Part shown: positions 1-8,268 of the stretch, piece after piece | How positions within the stretch are numbered: the first letter of the stretch is position 1 | Layout: the number at the start of each line of letters is the position of its first letter | IMG/VR virus record: IMGVR_UViG_3300034068_000576 | Location: 1-27,618 of that record | Source: a virus | Reading direction: 5' to 3' (one strand) | DNA length: 27,618 bases | Notes under the pieces: generated by a model | What the model saw: only the letters and a program-made list of their open reading frames with translations | What the model was told of the DNA's origin: nothing | The model's database searches: none | Translations under genes and position numbers: made by a program

Positions 1-25
1 AGGAACTTAGGTCTGCGAGAATCAT
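1..25 (-). CDS. 5' end of a gene cut by the left edge
   Basis: An ATG at 25-23 overlaps the TGA stop of the upstream lipoprotein gene in an ATGA arrangement, the coupling used through much of this operon. Only eight codons are visible, reading MILADLSS. No function can be read from this. The position after two membrane proteins would suit an endolysin or another late gene, but that is only a guess from gene order. Confidence 0.5.
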
Positions 26-510
26 GGTGTCTCCTTTACAGCCCGGGCGTTCTTAAACGCCGCATTGAAAAATGGATCAGAGGCTCTCCGGGCTGCTATA
101 AATTCGCGAGCGTTCTCTGGTTTGTCAGGGTCAAGCATATTTACCGCTAACTCAGCCTCCTGACGAGGCTTACGAGGAATCCAACCAATCGCAATCCTTA
201 TAGCACTACCTAACCCAGTCTGGAACAGGATGATTACTACTGCTACCGCAATTACTGATAGGGCTATCCAACCTACCAGCGCCATCCAAGGTGGAGTCTT
301 GTCCTCCACTCCCGGCAATTGGGCGTGGATCCCTGCCGCCAGACCGTCAATCCGGGTCGCGCCTGCGACCACCACCGTGTCGCCTGTCGCCTGCCCGTGA
401 TCGATGAGCAGTTGAGCCTCAGCACGGATCTCGTTGCTGTTGGCGCTGATACGGGCTACTGGGGAGCAGCCTGACAGCACTAGCGCAGCAACGAGGAGGC
501 ACTTGGTCAT
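22..510 (-). CDS. lipoprotein with an internal membrane segment, possible spanin subunit
   Basis: The 162-residue protein starts with a short hydrophobic leader ending in a lipobox (LSGC, Cys15), so the mature N-terminus should be lipid-anchored. A second hydrophobic segment spans about residues 75-98, followed by a 60-residue basic and polar tail. A lipobox plus one later membrane helix resembles unimolecular spanins, which bridge outer and inner membranes during lysis of Gram-negative hosts, although those usually end just after the helix. It overlaps the preceding membrane-plus-coil gene by four bases (ATGA), a spacing also seen in two-component spanin pairs. Spanin function is inferred from topology and context; an unrelated membrane lipoprotein remains possible. 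Confidence 0.55.
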   Translation of the reverse strand: MTKCLLVAALVLSGCSPVARISANSNEIRAEAQLLIDHGQATGDTVVVAGATRIDGLAAGIHAQLPGVEDKTPPWMALVGWIALSVIAVAVVIILFQTGLGSAIRIAIGWIPRKPRQEAELAVNMLDPDKPENAREFIAARRASDPFFNAAFKNARAVKETP

Positions 511-767
511 CGAGTCTCCATGCGCTCCAGCCGCTTCTCGACCTGTGAGACGCGCTCGCCAATCACCCGGATCTGCGCGTTCGCGTCCGCGTTGCGGTCC
601 TTGATCAAGTTGATGTCACCAGCAATGGTTTCCAATAGGCGTTGCTGATGCTCGTCAGACTCCAGCCGCCGACCGACATAGATGATCGCACCCAAGATCA
701 GACCGGAGGTCATGATCAACTGCGCTTTTTCGAGGGCATAACGGGTCGTTGTTTGAGGCTGTGTCAT
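507..767 (-). CDS. small membrane protein with coiled coil, i-spanin or holin candidate
   Basis: The 86-residue protein has one hydrophobic segment at about residues 16-32, then a charged helical stretch (36-84) with heptad-like spacing ending in VSQVEKRLERMETR. An N-terminal anchor plus extramembrane coiled coil is the layout of inner-membrane spanins of the Rz type; small phage holins and hemolysin-XhlA-like proteins are alternatives. It follows the fibre genes and overlaps a lipoprotein gene by four bases, a typical lysis neighbourhood. No clear Shine-Dalgarno sequence precedes the ATG at 767, unlike most genes here, so the start or its expression mode is less certain. Met19 would be an alternative start but would damage the membrane segment. 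Confidence 0.55.
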   Translation of the reverse strand: MTQPQTTTRYALEKAQLIMTSGLILGAIIYVGRRLESDEHQQRLLETIAGDINLIKDRNADANAQIRVIGERVSQVEKRLERMETR

Positions 768-803
768 GTATTTAAGTGCAAATGTATTGTTATAAGGAAC
801 TAA

Positions 804-3011
804 TTATCGAAGCATTGCGGCTGCTTGCAAAATCAGAGTTGTTTCTGCCATTCGTACTTTGAACATACCAGCACCACCAAAGTGGACTTGATCCATATGT
901 GTCTGGTTTGTTCCATTGGTGATGCTGTCGTTTGCCGTCTTTGCTGGTTCTGTAACGGTTGGTGCTACATAATTAAGCCATTGCCGTCTTGCTTGCCACT
1001 TGGTGGCGTTTGCACCGCCAGCAGCAACTGGGTGTTCATTCGCCACAGTAGCCGTGCAAAGCATCGTTCCAAGTGATGGGAACGACACAATGGTTCCTGC
1101 GGAATACGAATAATTGACCAACGGGGTAACTGGGTTAAGAGCATTGAGCCGCCATTGGTCAACACCTTCTTGACCGCCAACGCTTCCGCCGCGAGCCGAA
1201 CTTGGGAAGGTCATCAATGATCCGCTGTAATACACCGTTTCACTTCCGCGATTTAGACCCAACTTGTGTAGGTACTTTCGGGCATTAAGAGCAATGATTC
1301 CCGATGTATTTTGTGTTGCAATGTCACGAAGCGCGGAAGGGTACTGATCGTATGCCGCGTCTTGAGCATCTGCACTATTTGTGGCACTGTCGCGATATGG
1401 AGCAGCAACCAAGATGATAGGAATGTTTGCGCCAAGCCATGAGGACTGACGAACTTGGGCAATGCGAGATTCCACAATTGCTTTATATGCAGTCGCCGTA
1501 CTAACCGGAGCAACATAGGCATCGTTTACGCAAGCCTGCGGCAAATATGCCACCTCGCCACCATCGGCGCGAATCTGATCAGCGAATACCTTGTAAACCG
1601 GACCAGCAGCCGCGTGATCGTCAACGTAGTTTGCTAGTTTGTATCCGCTGCGTCCTGAAACAACAGAGAATGACAAGCCCTTTGCGTTTGGACGAACAAA
1701 CTCAACGCCACATATGGCAACCTTGCCGCCAGATCCGGTGATGTTTAGTTGCGCGCAATTTTTCAGTCCGCCGTTGTTGAAAGTAACTGGGACGCGCACG
1801 ACAACTACGGTTCCATTAGTGACCGCTTCCGATGTCAAAGTTGCAGCCGGAATACCACCGCTGCCGCTGGTATAGGTCACAACCGGACTTGGTCCAACTG
1901 CACCTTGCAGCGTGTCTGTCGGAGTTACGCGCACAATAATTTCAGCACCATATCCGGTTTCGTTGCATCGAAGACAATAGACATCGCAAAACGTTTCTCC
2001 TTCTGTTCGATTCCACCACGGAGTTTCAGCACCAGCACCAACTCCATATTTTGGATCAACATTAGTTCCAAACGCTTGCAAGCCAGCAAATATTCCGCTG
2101 CCTCCAGTTCCGGATGCAACTGAATAAATAGGATTTGCACTAGCGTTTAGCCATGCGGCAGGAAGTTTTGGTGTCAAGGTCGTAATTTGCCCAGCGGTCA
2201 AATCAGCAGTCAAGTTTCCACCACCCGTTGCAACTGCTCGCACGGGAACAATGACTGTATAAACGCCAGCATTTCCATTGCATGGAATAAATCCAGAACG
2301 AACAAGACCAGCGTCCTGCGCTGCAAGGAGCGAGAAGTTACGCGCTCCCCGGCTCAAGTAACCAGACGCGCCGATGTTCTCGTTGCTATCGCCATCAATG
2401 AGAATTGTGAGTGACTGTTCGCCGCGCAGGGCGCGAGCGATAGCAGTACCAACAAGCGAAGATCCCGATACGGTTTCAACGTCCATAAACGATTGCAACC
2501 CACTATTGTAAACAATATCACGACCGTTGAACGAATACTCCTGTGGAATATAGACACGCTTCAGTGCTGTTCCATCAGCAACCGCCGCATTGTCCATCAA
2601 AGTCACTGAGTATTCAGATGTGCTGACGGCGTTTGACAACACGCCAGCCGTATTCGATACACCAAGGAGCGTTCCTGAAGTAACTGTTGCATTGACCACA
2701 ACCTTCGCTTGGCAGATACCGCCAAACTGCACCTCGACCTCGCGACCGTTCCCGCCTGCGCCAGACATCAGACCAGTGACCACGCCAAGGTAGCCCGTGT
2801 TGCCAGTCTCCGTAGATACAGCCTTGCGGATGCAATTGAATACATAAGACGTATTCGCAGCCTGCTCAGGATTAACGACCGCGCCAGCGTGGATGAACGA
2901 GGTGATGACAAGATCGCCAATGGCAACCGATGTACCAGACTTGTTCACGCAGGTAACAGTTGTTCCTACTGGTTGTACGCCAAGACGATTTTGAATCGGT
3001 GCAAATGTCAT
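804..3011 (-). CDS. fibre protein with SGNH/GDSL hydrolase domain
   Basis: Residues 1-165 repeat the fold of the decoration-like protein at 5550-6053. They share TSF-H, YVFN, GY-GVVT-L, VQFGGI, TAG and RRV/KRV-IP--Y in the same order. Next comes an SGNH-type hydrolase: ILIDGDSN with nucleophile Ser209, CVND with Asn496, and DQVH with Asp707 and His710. Two insertions split it: a beta-rich one at about 250-440 and one at about 625-680 with aromatic and Trp spacing (YSAGT-V ... TKW) that resembles small carbohydrate-binding modules. Such enzymes on phage fibres deacetylate or de-esterify surface glycans; the substrate cannot be read here. The ATG at 3011 follows the previous stop by two bases and is preferred over an upstream TTG at 3017. 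Confidence 0.75.
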   Translation of the reverse strand: MTFAPIQNRLGVQPVGTTVTCVNKSGTSVAIGDLVITSFIHAGAVVNPEQAANTSYVFNCIRKAVSTETGNTGYLGVVTGLMSGAGGNGREVEVQFGGICQAKVVVNATVTSGTLLGVSNTAGVLSNAVSTSEYSVTLMDNAAVADGTALKRVYIPQEYSFNGRDIVYNSGLQSFMDVETVSGSSLVGTAIARALRGEQSLTILIDGDSNENIGASGYLSRGARNFSLLAAQDAGLVRSGFIPCNGNAGVYTVIVPVRAVATGGGNLTADLTAGQITTLTPKLPAAWLNASANPIYSVASGTGGSGIFAGLQAFGTNVDPKYGVGAGAETPWWNRTEGETFCDVYCLRCNETGYGAEIIVRVTPTDTLQGAVGPSPVVTYTSGSGGIPAATLTSEAVTNGTVVVVRVPVTFNNGGLKNCAQLNITGSGGKVAICGVEFVRPNAKGLSFSVVSGRSGYKLANYVDDHAAAGPVYKVFADQIRADGGEVAYLPQACVNDAYVAPVSTATAYKAIVESRIAQVRQSSWLGANIPIILVAAPYRDSATNSADAQDAAYDQYPSALRDIATQNTSGIIALNARKYLHKLGLNRGSETVYYSGSLMTFPSSARGGSVGGQEGVDQWRLNALNPVTPLVNYSYSAGTIVSFPSLGTMLCTATVANEHPVAAGGANATKWQARRQWLNYVAPTVTEPAKTANDSITNGTNQTHMDQVHFGGAGMFKVRMAETTLILQAAAMLR

Positions 3012-3013
3012 AG

Positions 3014-4237
3014 TCAAGATCCCGTATAAGTTTGAAGTTCAATGTCTGAAAGAAGGCGTGGATAGAACACCACGGAATGGACACCGTTATTGAGGTGACC
3101 TTCAAAGTCGCCAATTGCCGTAATCGAGTCAGTACCAATATTCATCCACCCAATAGTGGATGGGCTGACATTAGATGTACCACTCGTTACCGTCCCACCA
3201 TTCGTACACATCCGGATCGCAGCGTTAGACGATCCACTAATAGTGAACGCTGTGGCATTCAATGCACTTGTCAGTGACGTTGCAGTTATAGATCCAGTTG
3301 TCCAAAGCAAACTGCTAGTAGCCGAACCATTCGCGTGTTTCAAGTGAAGGTGTTTAGTTGCCGCTACGTCAAACGAAAGCACTGATCGATCACCAGCACC
3401 AACCGCTCCACGGAAGTACTTGACAACAAACGTACCGGGCTGTCTGAACCATGAAGTGAAATTTGTCCCACTCATCGTCAAGCGATCATCACCACGGGTA
3501 TCCGGGTTTAGTGTGACGGGAACATATGAAGAGGCAACTGTTCCGTCTTCTAGTTGTGCGCCCCAGATTTCTACTGAGTTACCGCTGTCAACAATCCGAA
3601 ACGCAATCTGTTGTTGAGTCGCCGTTGTTAGTCCCTGATATCGAACCCATTCGCTAGTAATGGTGACTGTTGACCACGATGGCGTAGTAATTGCAGTTGA
3701 GATTTGAAATGCGCCAGACCCACTTACGCGCCTAATCCATGCCGACCAAACACGTTGCGTATTTGGCGCGGACGTAGAAAGACCATGCGTAATGGTTGCA
3801 TTCCCAGCACTCGCAGTAAAGCGAACAGCGTTGGTAGTTCCGTCCGGCGAGACTTGACCAGTGGCTCTGGTGATACTTACATCAGTCCATTGAAAGTCTC
3901 CGCCAACGGTAGAGAATGTTTGACTGTGCGTGAGCCGATTGGTAACAGCGGCTTCAATGAGCACACCCTTCGATGTCATTACGCCGCCAATCGATTCAAA
4001 GGTGAATCGAGGTTCTCCACTACTGACGTACCCAACCAAACCATTTGACCGAATGAAAGTTGCTGCACCAGCACGGGCAAAAGTTAAGCCATAGGCGGAA
4101 AGATTAACCTTTCCGCCCATCGTGCTGAAATCAAACTTCCTTGTGCCAACCGTTTGACCATCAAGAGACAGCGTTCGATTGCGTTCTTGGCGCAATGTCG
4201 GAGGAGCAATAGACCATGTTCGATTTGATGACATCAT
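3014..4237 (-). CDS. LamG/concanavalin-like fibre or receptor-binding protein
   Basis: The 407-residue protein is Ser/Thr/Gly-rich and beta-rich. The middle has the common phage-structural pattern GVLIEAAVTNRLTHSQ followed by W-spaced strands, seen in many fibre proteins. The C-terminal 150 residues look like a LamG/concanavalin jelly roll, ending in HSVVFYPRLLSDIELQTYT, a strand plus final helix characteristic of that fold in phage proteins. It is probably a carbohydrate-binding virion appendage. The ATG sits directly after the TAA of the previous gene (TAAATG), with no good Shine-Dalgarno, suggesting translation by coupling. The next gene, the SGNH fibre, starts two bases after its stop, so the two proteins are likely made together and may form one appendage. 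Confidence 0.65.
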   Translation of the reverse strand: MMSSNRTWSIAPPTLRQERNRTLSLDGQTVGTRKFDFSTMGGKVNLSAYGLTFARAGAATFIRSNGLVGYVSSGEPRFTFESIGGVMTSKGVLIEAAVTNRLTHSQTFSTVGGDFQWTDVSITRATGQVSPDGTTNAVRFTASAGNATITHGLSTSAPNTQRVWSAWIRRVSGSGAFQISTAITTPSWSTVTITSEWVRYQGLTTATQQQIAFRIVDSGNSVEIWGAQLEDGTVASSYVPVTLNPDTRGDDRLTMSGTNFTSWFRQPGTFVVKYFRGAVGAGDRSVLSFDVAATKHLHLKHANGSATSSLLWTTGSITATSLTSALNATAFTISGSSNAAIRMCTNGGTVTSGTSNVSPSTIGWMNIGTDSITAIGDFEGHLNNGVHSVVFYPRLLSDIELQTYTGS

Positions 4238-4762
4238 TTAGATAAACGAAACGAGTGCGTTAGCAGCCGCTGCGGTTCCAGTGAAATACAACTCAATAAG
4301 TTCACTACCGCAGGTATCAACAATAATGAAACCAGATGTGCAACTCGTTGTCCCCTCAAATCTCTTGTAGTCACCAGCACCACTAGCCGAAAAACTTATT
4401 GCAGGGAACAGGGCTGTGCCAGCAACAGTAATAGCACCACCAGTCGCGACCGTTGCTGTGGTCTGCGCAAGGTTGACTGGAATCCATCGATCAGCAACCT
4501 TTGAGAATGACCAACCAATGACGTTCAGAACGATTGCTCCGCCGCTTGTGAGATACAAGGGACACACCTTGATGTAGTTCATTGAAGGGGTTACAACAAT
4601 TGATCCACCCGCTGTAGCGGGTCGAGTAGATGTTTGTACTCGCGCAGTCAAAGCACCAGTAGCAACGACAGTGATGTTTGCTAACGATGCAACTTCCAGT
4701 GCATCTGGAATCGTTTGCAGTGCGGTAACAGTTCCGGAGCGTCCTGATAGGTCTACTGACAT
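4238..4762 (-). CDS. beta-rich virion protein of unknown role
   Basis: The 174-residue protein is rich in Ala, Thr, Val and Gly and has no charged clusters or membrane segment. Repeating hydrophobic strands suggest a beta-sandwich structural protein. It lies between the adaptor and the fibre proteins, has an AAGGAAA ribosome site seven bases before its ATG, and abuts the next gene (TAAATG). The position suggests a tail, neck or appendage-base component. I do not recognise the family. Confidence 0.5.
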   Translation of the reverse strand: MSVDLSGRSGTVTALQTIPDALEVASLANITVVATGALTARVQTSTRPATAGGSIVVTPSMNYIKVCPLYLTSGGAIVLNVIGWSFSKVADRWIPVNLAQTTATVATGGAITVAGTALFPAISFSASGAGDYKRFEGTTSCTSGFIIVDTCGSELIELYFTGTAAAANALVSFI

Positions 4763-4771
4763 GGCGTTTCC

Positions 4772-5497
4772 TTATGATGGATTTGGGACAGTGTTCGTCA
4801 TAACGAACCCGCCGTTGTTTCGATAGTTGTTTGTCCAAACGTTTGGTCGCAACTGTCCAAAGTGGGCTTGCAGCATTCCGTCCTTGCGCTGCGCAGTACC
4901 AAAGAGTGGTCCAGCCTCAATCTCTGCAAGACGCTGAGACTGCTGCCCGTCTTCATACGACTCAGTAATTGCCCGGACGTAGAGAACGAGCAAAGCCTCT
5001 AAATAAAGAGGGATTGAGATGACATCCGTGGGCAGATTTGCAGTCGATACGCGCTGCCAGCCAGTGCGATACGTGATCTTGATCTTGTTTGCTTCGTTAC
5101 TTTCAGGAGTTGGATAGATTTGCAACTGATACGACTGTGTAGGCGCAGCATTTGTAGGCACAACAGCCTTCACATACCCTCGCGTACCGTAACTGTTGAA
5201 TTCAGACGAGCGGGTGTTCTCTACCTCGTCCTGATTAGTGATCAAGAGCGGAAGTGTTCCACTCCACGCGGCGATCAGTTCAGAAAAGTCAGCAGGTAGC
5301 ACTACATAGGGCAGGGCTGCAACCGTTGACAGCATTGCGGTGGCTTGCCTGAACGTCCACTGGTAGCCAAACAGATGCTCACCAGCCTGATTGATGATCT
5401 CAGCCTGTCGTTCTGCGACAGTCTGACCAGCAGCAGTCGATGGGCGACCACCAATGGCAAGCAACACATGGTTCGTCAGGTCTTTGTAGTAAAGCAT
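4772..5497 (-). CDS. head-tail adaptor-like protein
   Basis: The 241-residue protein begins MLYYKDLTNHVLLAIGG, continues through a helical region (residues 20-60) and a segment with VVLPADFSELIA, and has a later helical hairpin (LYLEALLVLYVRAITESYEDGQQ) near residues 165-190. Size, fold pattern and position downstream of portal, scaffold and capsid genes fit the adaptor or tail-completion proteins that dock below the portal in short-tailed phages. The helix-strand-helix order is compatible with P22 gp4 and related adaptors, but sequence identity is not obvious by eye. A 12-bp hairpin lies just upstream of the start codon, and the nearest GGA is inside its foot. Confidence 0.55.
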   Translation of the reverse strand: MLYYKDLTNHVLLAIGGRPSTAAGQTVAERQAEIINQAGEHLFGYQWTFRQATAMLSTVAALPYVVLPADFSELIAAWSGTLPLLITNQDEVENTRSSEFNSYGTRGYVKAVVPTNAAPTQSYQLQIYPTPESNEANKIKITYRTGWQRVSTANLPTDVISIPLYLEALLVLYVRAITESYEDGQQSQRLAEIEAGPLFGTAQRKDGMLQAHFGQLRPNVWTNNYRNNGGFVMTNTVPNPS

Positions 5498-5503
5498 TGA
5501 AAT

Positions 5504-5531
5504 CCACTGGACGGGTTTCCCCGTCCAGTGG
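5504..5531 (-). promoter_or_regulatory. 12-bp hairpin with GAAA loop upstream of the adaptor gene
   Basis: Positions 5504-5515 pair perfectly with 5520-5531. In the minus-strand transcript the loop is GAAA, a GNRA tetraloop. The hairpin ends six bases before the ATG at 5497, so it sits where the ribosome must load. No U-run follows, so it is a poor intrinsic terminator. It could be a processing site, a translation-control element or an attenuator. Confidence 0.6.
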
Positions 5532-5549
5532 TGTGGGTTTAATCAATCA

Positions 5550-6053
5550 TCAGATCGCAATACGGAACCAATACTGAAGCGGGATGAAGACCCGGCGAGC
5601 CACATCAGTTGTGATTCCTGAAATTGTTTCCATCAAGATTGCGCATGGAACCGTACCAGTAGCAGTACCACCAGTATCAGTCAAGATCCCTGCTGTATCA
5701 GATGCAGTCAGGTTTGCACCAATAGCAAGTGCTCCTGAACTAGTAACGCGAGCGTTTGTAATTCCACCGAATTGAACAGTCACGATGGAACCAACTGCTC
5801 CAGAAGTTCCAGCCAAATCAGTCACAACGCCTACATAGCCGTTGTTATTCGTAAGGTCACCCTCAACAGGAGCAACGGAGTTGAACACATAGAGAGGGTC
5901 ATAGCCCAAACTTGGATCAACAACAGGGGTACTGTGGAGGAATGAAGTGCAAACCACCGTGTTCACACTGACAGTTGCAGTGCGGACTACACACTTTGTC
6001 GTGTAGTTCACGGGGTGTGCGCCGAGAGGACCAGCCGAGGGGGTAAAAATCAT
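5550..6053 (-). CDS. decoration-like capsid-associated protein
   Basis: The 167-residue protein starts at the ATG at 6053, with AAAGGAA placed just upstream; the open frame extends further but lacks a better start. It lies directly downstream of the major capsid gene, where many phages encode head decoration proteins. Its whole length aligns with the N-terminal domain of the SGNH fibre (804-3011): shared landmarks include TSFLH, YVFN, GYVGVVT, VQFGGI and RRVFIPLQY. Gly/Thr/Val-rich composition predicts an all-beta fold. Capsid decoration is inferred from position; a tail-tube or neck role cannot be excluded. Confidence 0.6.
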   Translation of the reverse strand: MIFTPSAGPLGAHPVNYTTKCVVRTATVSVNTVVCTSFLHSTPVVDPSLGYDPLYVFNSVAPVEGDLTNNNGYVGVVTDLAGTSGAVGSIVTVQFGGITNARVTSSGALAIGANLTASDTAGILTDTGGTATGTVPCAILMETISGITTDVARRVFIPLQYWFRIAI

Positions 6054-6074
6054 ATGATTTCCTTTGTGAGAGAA

Positions 6075-6096
6075 GGGGGTGGGATAACCCACCCCC
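6075..6096 (-). terminator. GC-rich hairpin between capsid and decoration genes
   Basis: A 9-bp perfect stem (6075-6083 with 6088-6096) and a four-base loop fill the short gap after the capsid stop. In the minus transcript it is followed by TTCTCTC, only weakly U-rich. It may reduce read-through from the very strongly expressed capsid gene, or stabilise the capsid mRNA 3' end. Confidence 0.45.
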
Positions 6097-6103
6097 CGTT
6101 GTG

Positions 6104-7381
6104 TTAGGAGACAGCAATAGGGGCAACGATTCCGTGACGCTGACGGCTGTTGCAGAACACGTTCCACCAGCAGTCAACAGGCTGAACCCAAGTGAACGGC
6201 TGATTTGGGTGACGCATCACATCGTGCTTCTTCATGTAGCGAGTTGAGTGATAGATAGGAGTGATGTACTGACCGTTCACGAAGAAGAATCGAGCACCCT
6301 TATCGATGGTGTTCAATGCAAATTCGGTTGAGTTGGCAACCATCGTCTGAGCCTGTCGACCACTGAGATCGTCAGTTCGTGATCCACCAGCAACAATAGC
6401 AGGATAAATCGCAGCCGTATCCATGTTGGCGCAATACTCAACAGGAATACCACTGAAAGTTGGCGTGTTGTATGCCGAATCCTGTGCGCTTACAAGCACA
6501 TCATTTGATGCACGAAGTGTTCGCTTGTAGAGGTTCATTCCCTCCTTTGAGCACAGAATCATCTGGCGATTGAACTGTGTTTCCTCAAAGTACTGCTTCT
6601 GAGTCAGAGGCGACCTGAACTGCACCTTCAAGTACATATCGTCAAATGCACCAAAGAGATTATAAACAGATCGTGCAATCGATGAATTTGCGTTATGACC
6701 TGTGTATGTAACGTTGGTCGTAGCACCAGTATTGATTGCAGCAGACTTGTTATAGAACGAAATCTGATTCGACCAACGTGGGTCCGTTGCTGGGTTAATG
6801 CCCAAGATATTTGGAGCACTTGACTGTGTTGCAAGCCACGCCGAACCACCGCGTTCACCAAAGGTGAGATCGCCATTAACGGTTTCGGTAATGAACGCAG
6901 GAAGCGAGTACGGCTCCTTGCCACCATTTTCCATGTTGTTGTAGTTATTGAATGGCGATGCCCACAGATCGTTTTCCATGCCGTTGAGCATGGAAGTCCA
7001 CATACGCATTTCCTTGATGCGCTTCACGCGCTTGTACATGACCTTGGCATCGCCTTCGTTCAGTTCGATTTCCTGATCGGTCCACGACATATGGTCCATG
7101 CTGAAACGCCAAGGAGCGGTCAGCGTGTCGGTCACTTGCGGGTTGCGCCAAGTGAACACCTCATTCGGCTCATACTTCTGGTAGGTGGACGAATCGTCAA
7201 AGACGATGACATCCTTGATTGAAGTACCACCCTGAACAGTTGTTTCGTTCGCCTTCTCCTTGAGGAGACGCGAGAGAATGTAGTTGTTCTTGACGGCTTC
7301 GTTGATAACGGCATCCGCACTCTTCAGATAAGAAGGTCCGGTTGACTGCATAAAGTCATTGAATTGTGTGATTGAAGGCAT
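6104..7381 (-). CDS. major capsid protein
   Basis: The 425-residue protein follows the scaffold gene directly, in the usual head-gene order. It opens with a helical N-arm, contains a charged helix-rich stretch at about 95-135 (DQEIELNEGDAK, YKRVKRIKEMRMWTSMLNGMEND), a long middle region with Asn/Thr loops, and a C-terminal part with aromatic strands (ARFFFVNGQYITPIYHSTRYMKK). This fits an HK97-fold capsid subunit of the divergent group in podovirus-like environmental phages. AAGGAA lies upstream of the ATG at 7381. No N-terminal protease or delta-domain is visible, and the scaffold is separate. Function is inferred from position, size and pattern. Confidence 0.8.
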   Translation of the reverse strand: MPSITQFNDFMQSTGPSYLKSADAVINEAVKNNYILSRLLKEKANETTVQGGTSIKDVIVFDDSSTYQKYEPNEVFTWRNPQVTDTLTAPWRFSMDHMSWTDQEIELNEGDAKVMYKRVKRIKEMRMWTSMLNGMENDLWASPFNNYNNMENGGKEPYSLPAFITETVNGDLTFGERGGSAWLATQSSAPNILGINPATDPRWSNQISFYNKSAAINTGATTNVTYTGHNANSSIARSVYNLFGAFDDMYLKVQFRSPLTQKQYFEETQFNRQMILCSKEGMNLYKRTLRASNDVLVSAQDSAYNTPTFSGIPVEYCANMDTAAIYPAIVAGGSRTDDLSGRQAQTMVANSTEFALNTIDKGARFFFVNGQYITPIYHSTRYMKKHDVMRHPNQPFTWVQPVDCWWNVFCNSRQRHGIVAPIAVS

Positions 7382-7393
7382 GAGCCTGTTCCT

Positions 7394-8266
7394 TTAACGT
7401 TTGATGCGAGACGAACGATTGTGCGTCCCAGAGAAGATTTGATCAAGGACATCATCATCAGCATCACGGGCAGGAGGCTTCACTGGAGGACTAGACGCAC
7501 GTGGCGCAGTCGGCTGTGAGTTCTTGACCGATGGTGCAGACTTTGTAGTCCCAACTAATTCCGTGTAGGCGGCTCGCGTGAGTTCATCAATGCTCGCGTA
7601 CCCACCCGGCTTTGCAGCACCCATTGCAGACATCTTCGCTACGACTACGTCAAAGGATGGAGCCTTAGCACCATACTGAACACGAATCGAAGCATCCGAT
7701 GCACGGGCTTCTGCCAACAGCATTCGTTCCTGCATTTGCTGCTGCTGCATCTGGAAGGCTGATCGGACTGGCGCAACGACATCCTCGCCATACATATCCG
7801 ACATTTGCGCAAACGGATCAATCGCCACTGGGGGGGTGCTTGCAGACTTGTTTGCCTGTGCATCCGCATCCTGTGGTGACTTCGCCTGCGCAAGTTGCTC
7901 CTCCATCTGCTTCACTCGACCGCCGTATGAATCGACATCCTTCTGTCGCTTCTCAGCCTTTGCAGCCCATTCGGCTAGCACAGCATCGGAAGCAGAAGAA
8001 ATGATTGCATCCGGTACGCCATCCCGTTTAAGGATTTTGGCGACCACTTCACGGTCAAAGGCGGGTGTGGATGGTTCAGACTCAGGAGCGGGTGCAGACG
8101 AATCTACATCGGCTTCATCGTCATCGGATTCCACACTTCCAAGCAATTGATCAAGTATCGAATCATCGTCATCGGGTTGTGATGATTCAACTTCAATACC
8201 AGTGTCTTGCTCCGTTGTCCCGCTGGGCAACGTTTCGACATCAATGGGTTCAGCGGTGCTGTCCAT
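7394..8266 (-). CDS. head scaffolding protein
   Basis: The 290-residue protein has the classic scaffold layout: a very acidic, low-complexity N-terminus (residues 1-60), a helical middle with coiled-coil and Gln-rich stretches (100-130 and 170-190, including FQMQQQQMQERM), Pro/Ser-rich linkers, and a basic tail (SSRIKR). It sits between portal and major capsid genes. A short acidic-amphipathic motif occurs twice, DDDSILDQLLGS near residues 33-44 and DDDVLDQIFSG at 270-280, one at each end. Scaffold tails usually bind the capsid subunit; the duplicated motif could be a second contact or a portal contact (inference). A GAGG ribosome site precedes the ATG. Confidence 0.8.
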   Translation of the reverse strand: MDSTAEPIDVETLPSGTTEQDTGIEVESSQPDDDDSILDQLLGSVESDDDEADVDSSAPAPESEPSTPAFDREVVAKILKRDGVPDAIISSASDAVLAEWAAKAEKRQKDVDSYGGRVKQMEEQLAQAKSPQDADAQANKSASTPPVAIDPFAQMSDMYGEDVVAPVRSAFQMQQQQMQERMLLAEARASDASIRVQYGAKAPSFDVVVAKMSAMGAAKPGGYASIDELTRAAYTELVGTTKSAPSVKNSQPTAPRASSPPVKPPARDADDDVLDQIFSGTHNRSSRIKR

Positions 8267-8268
8267 AG

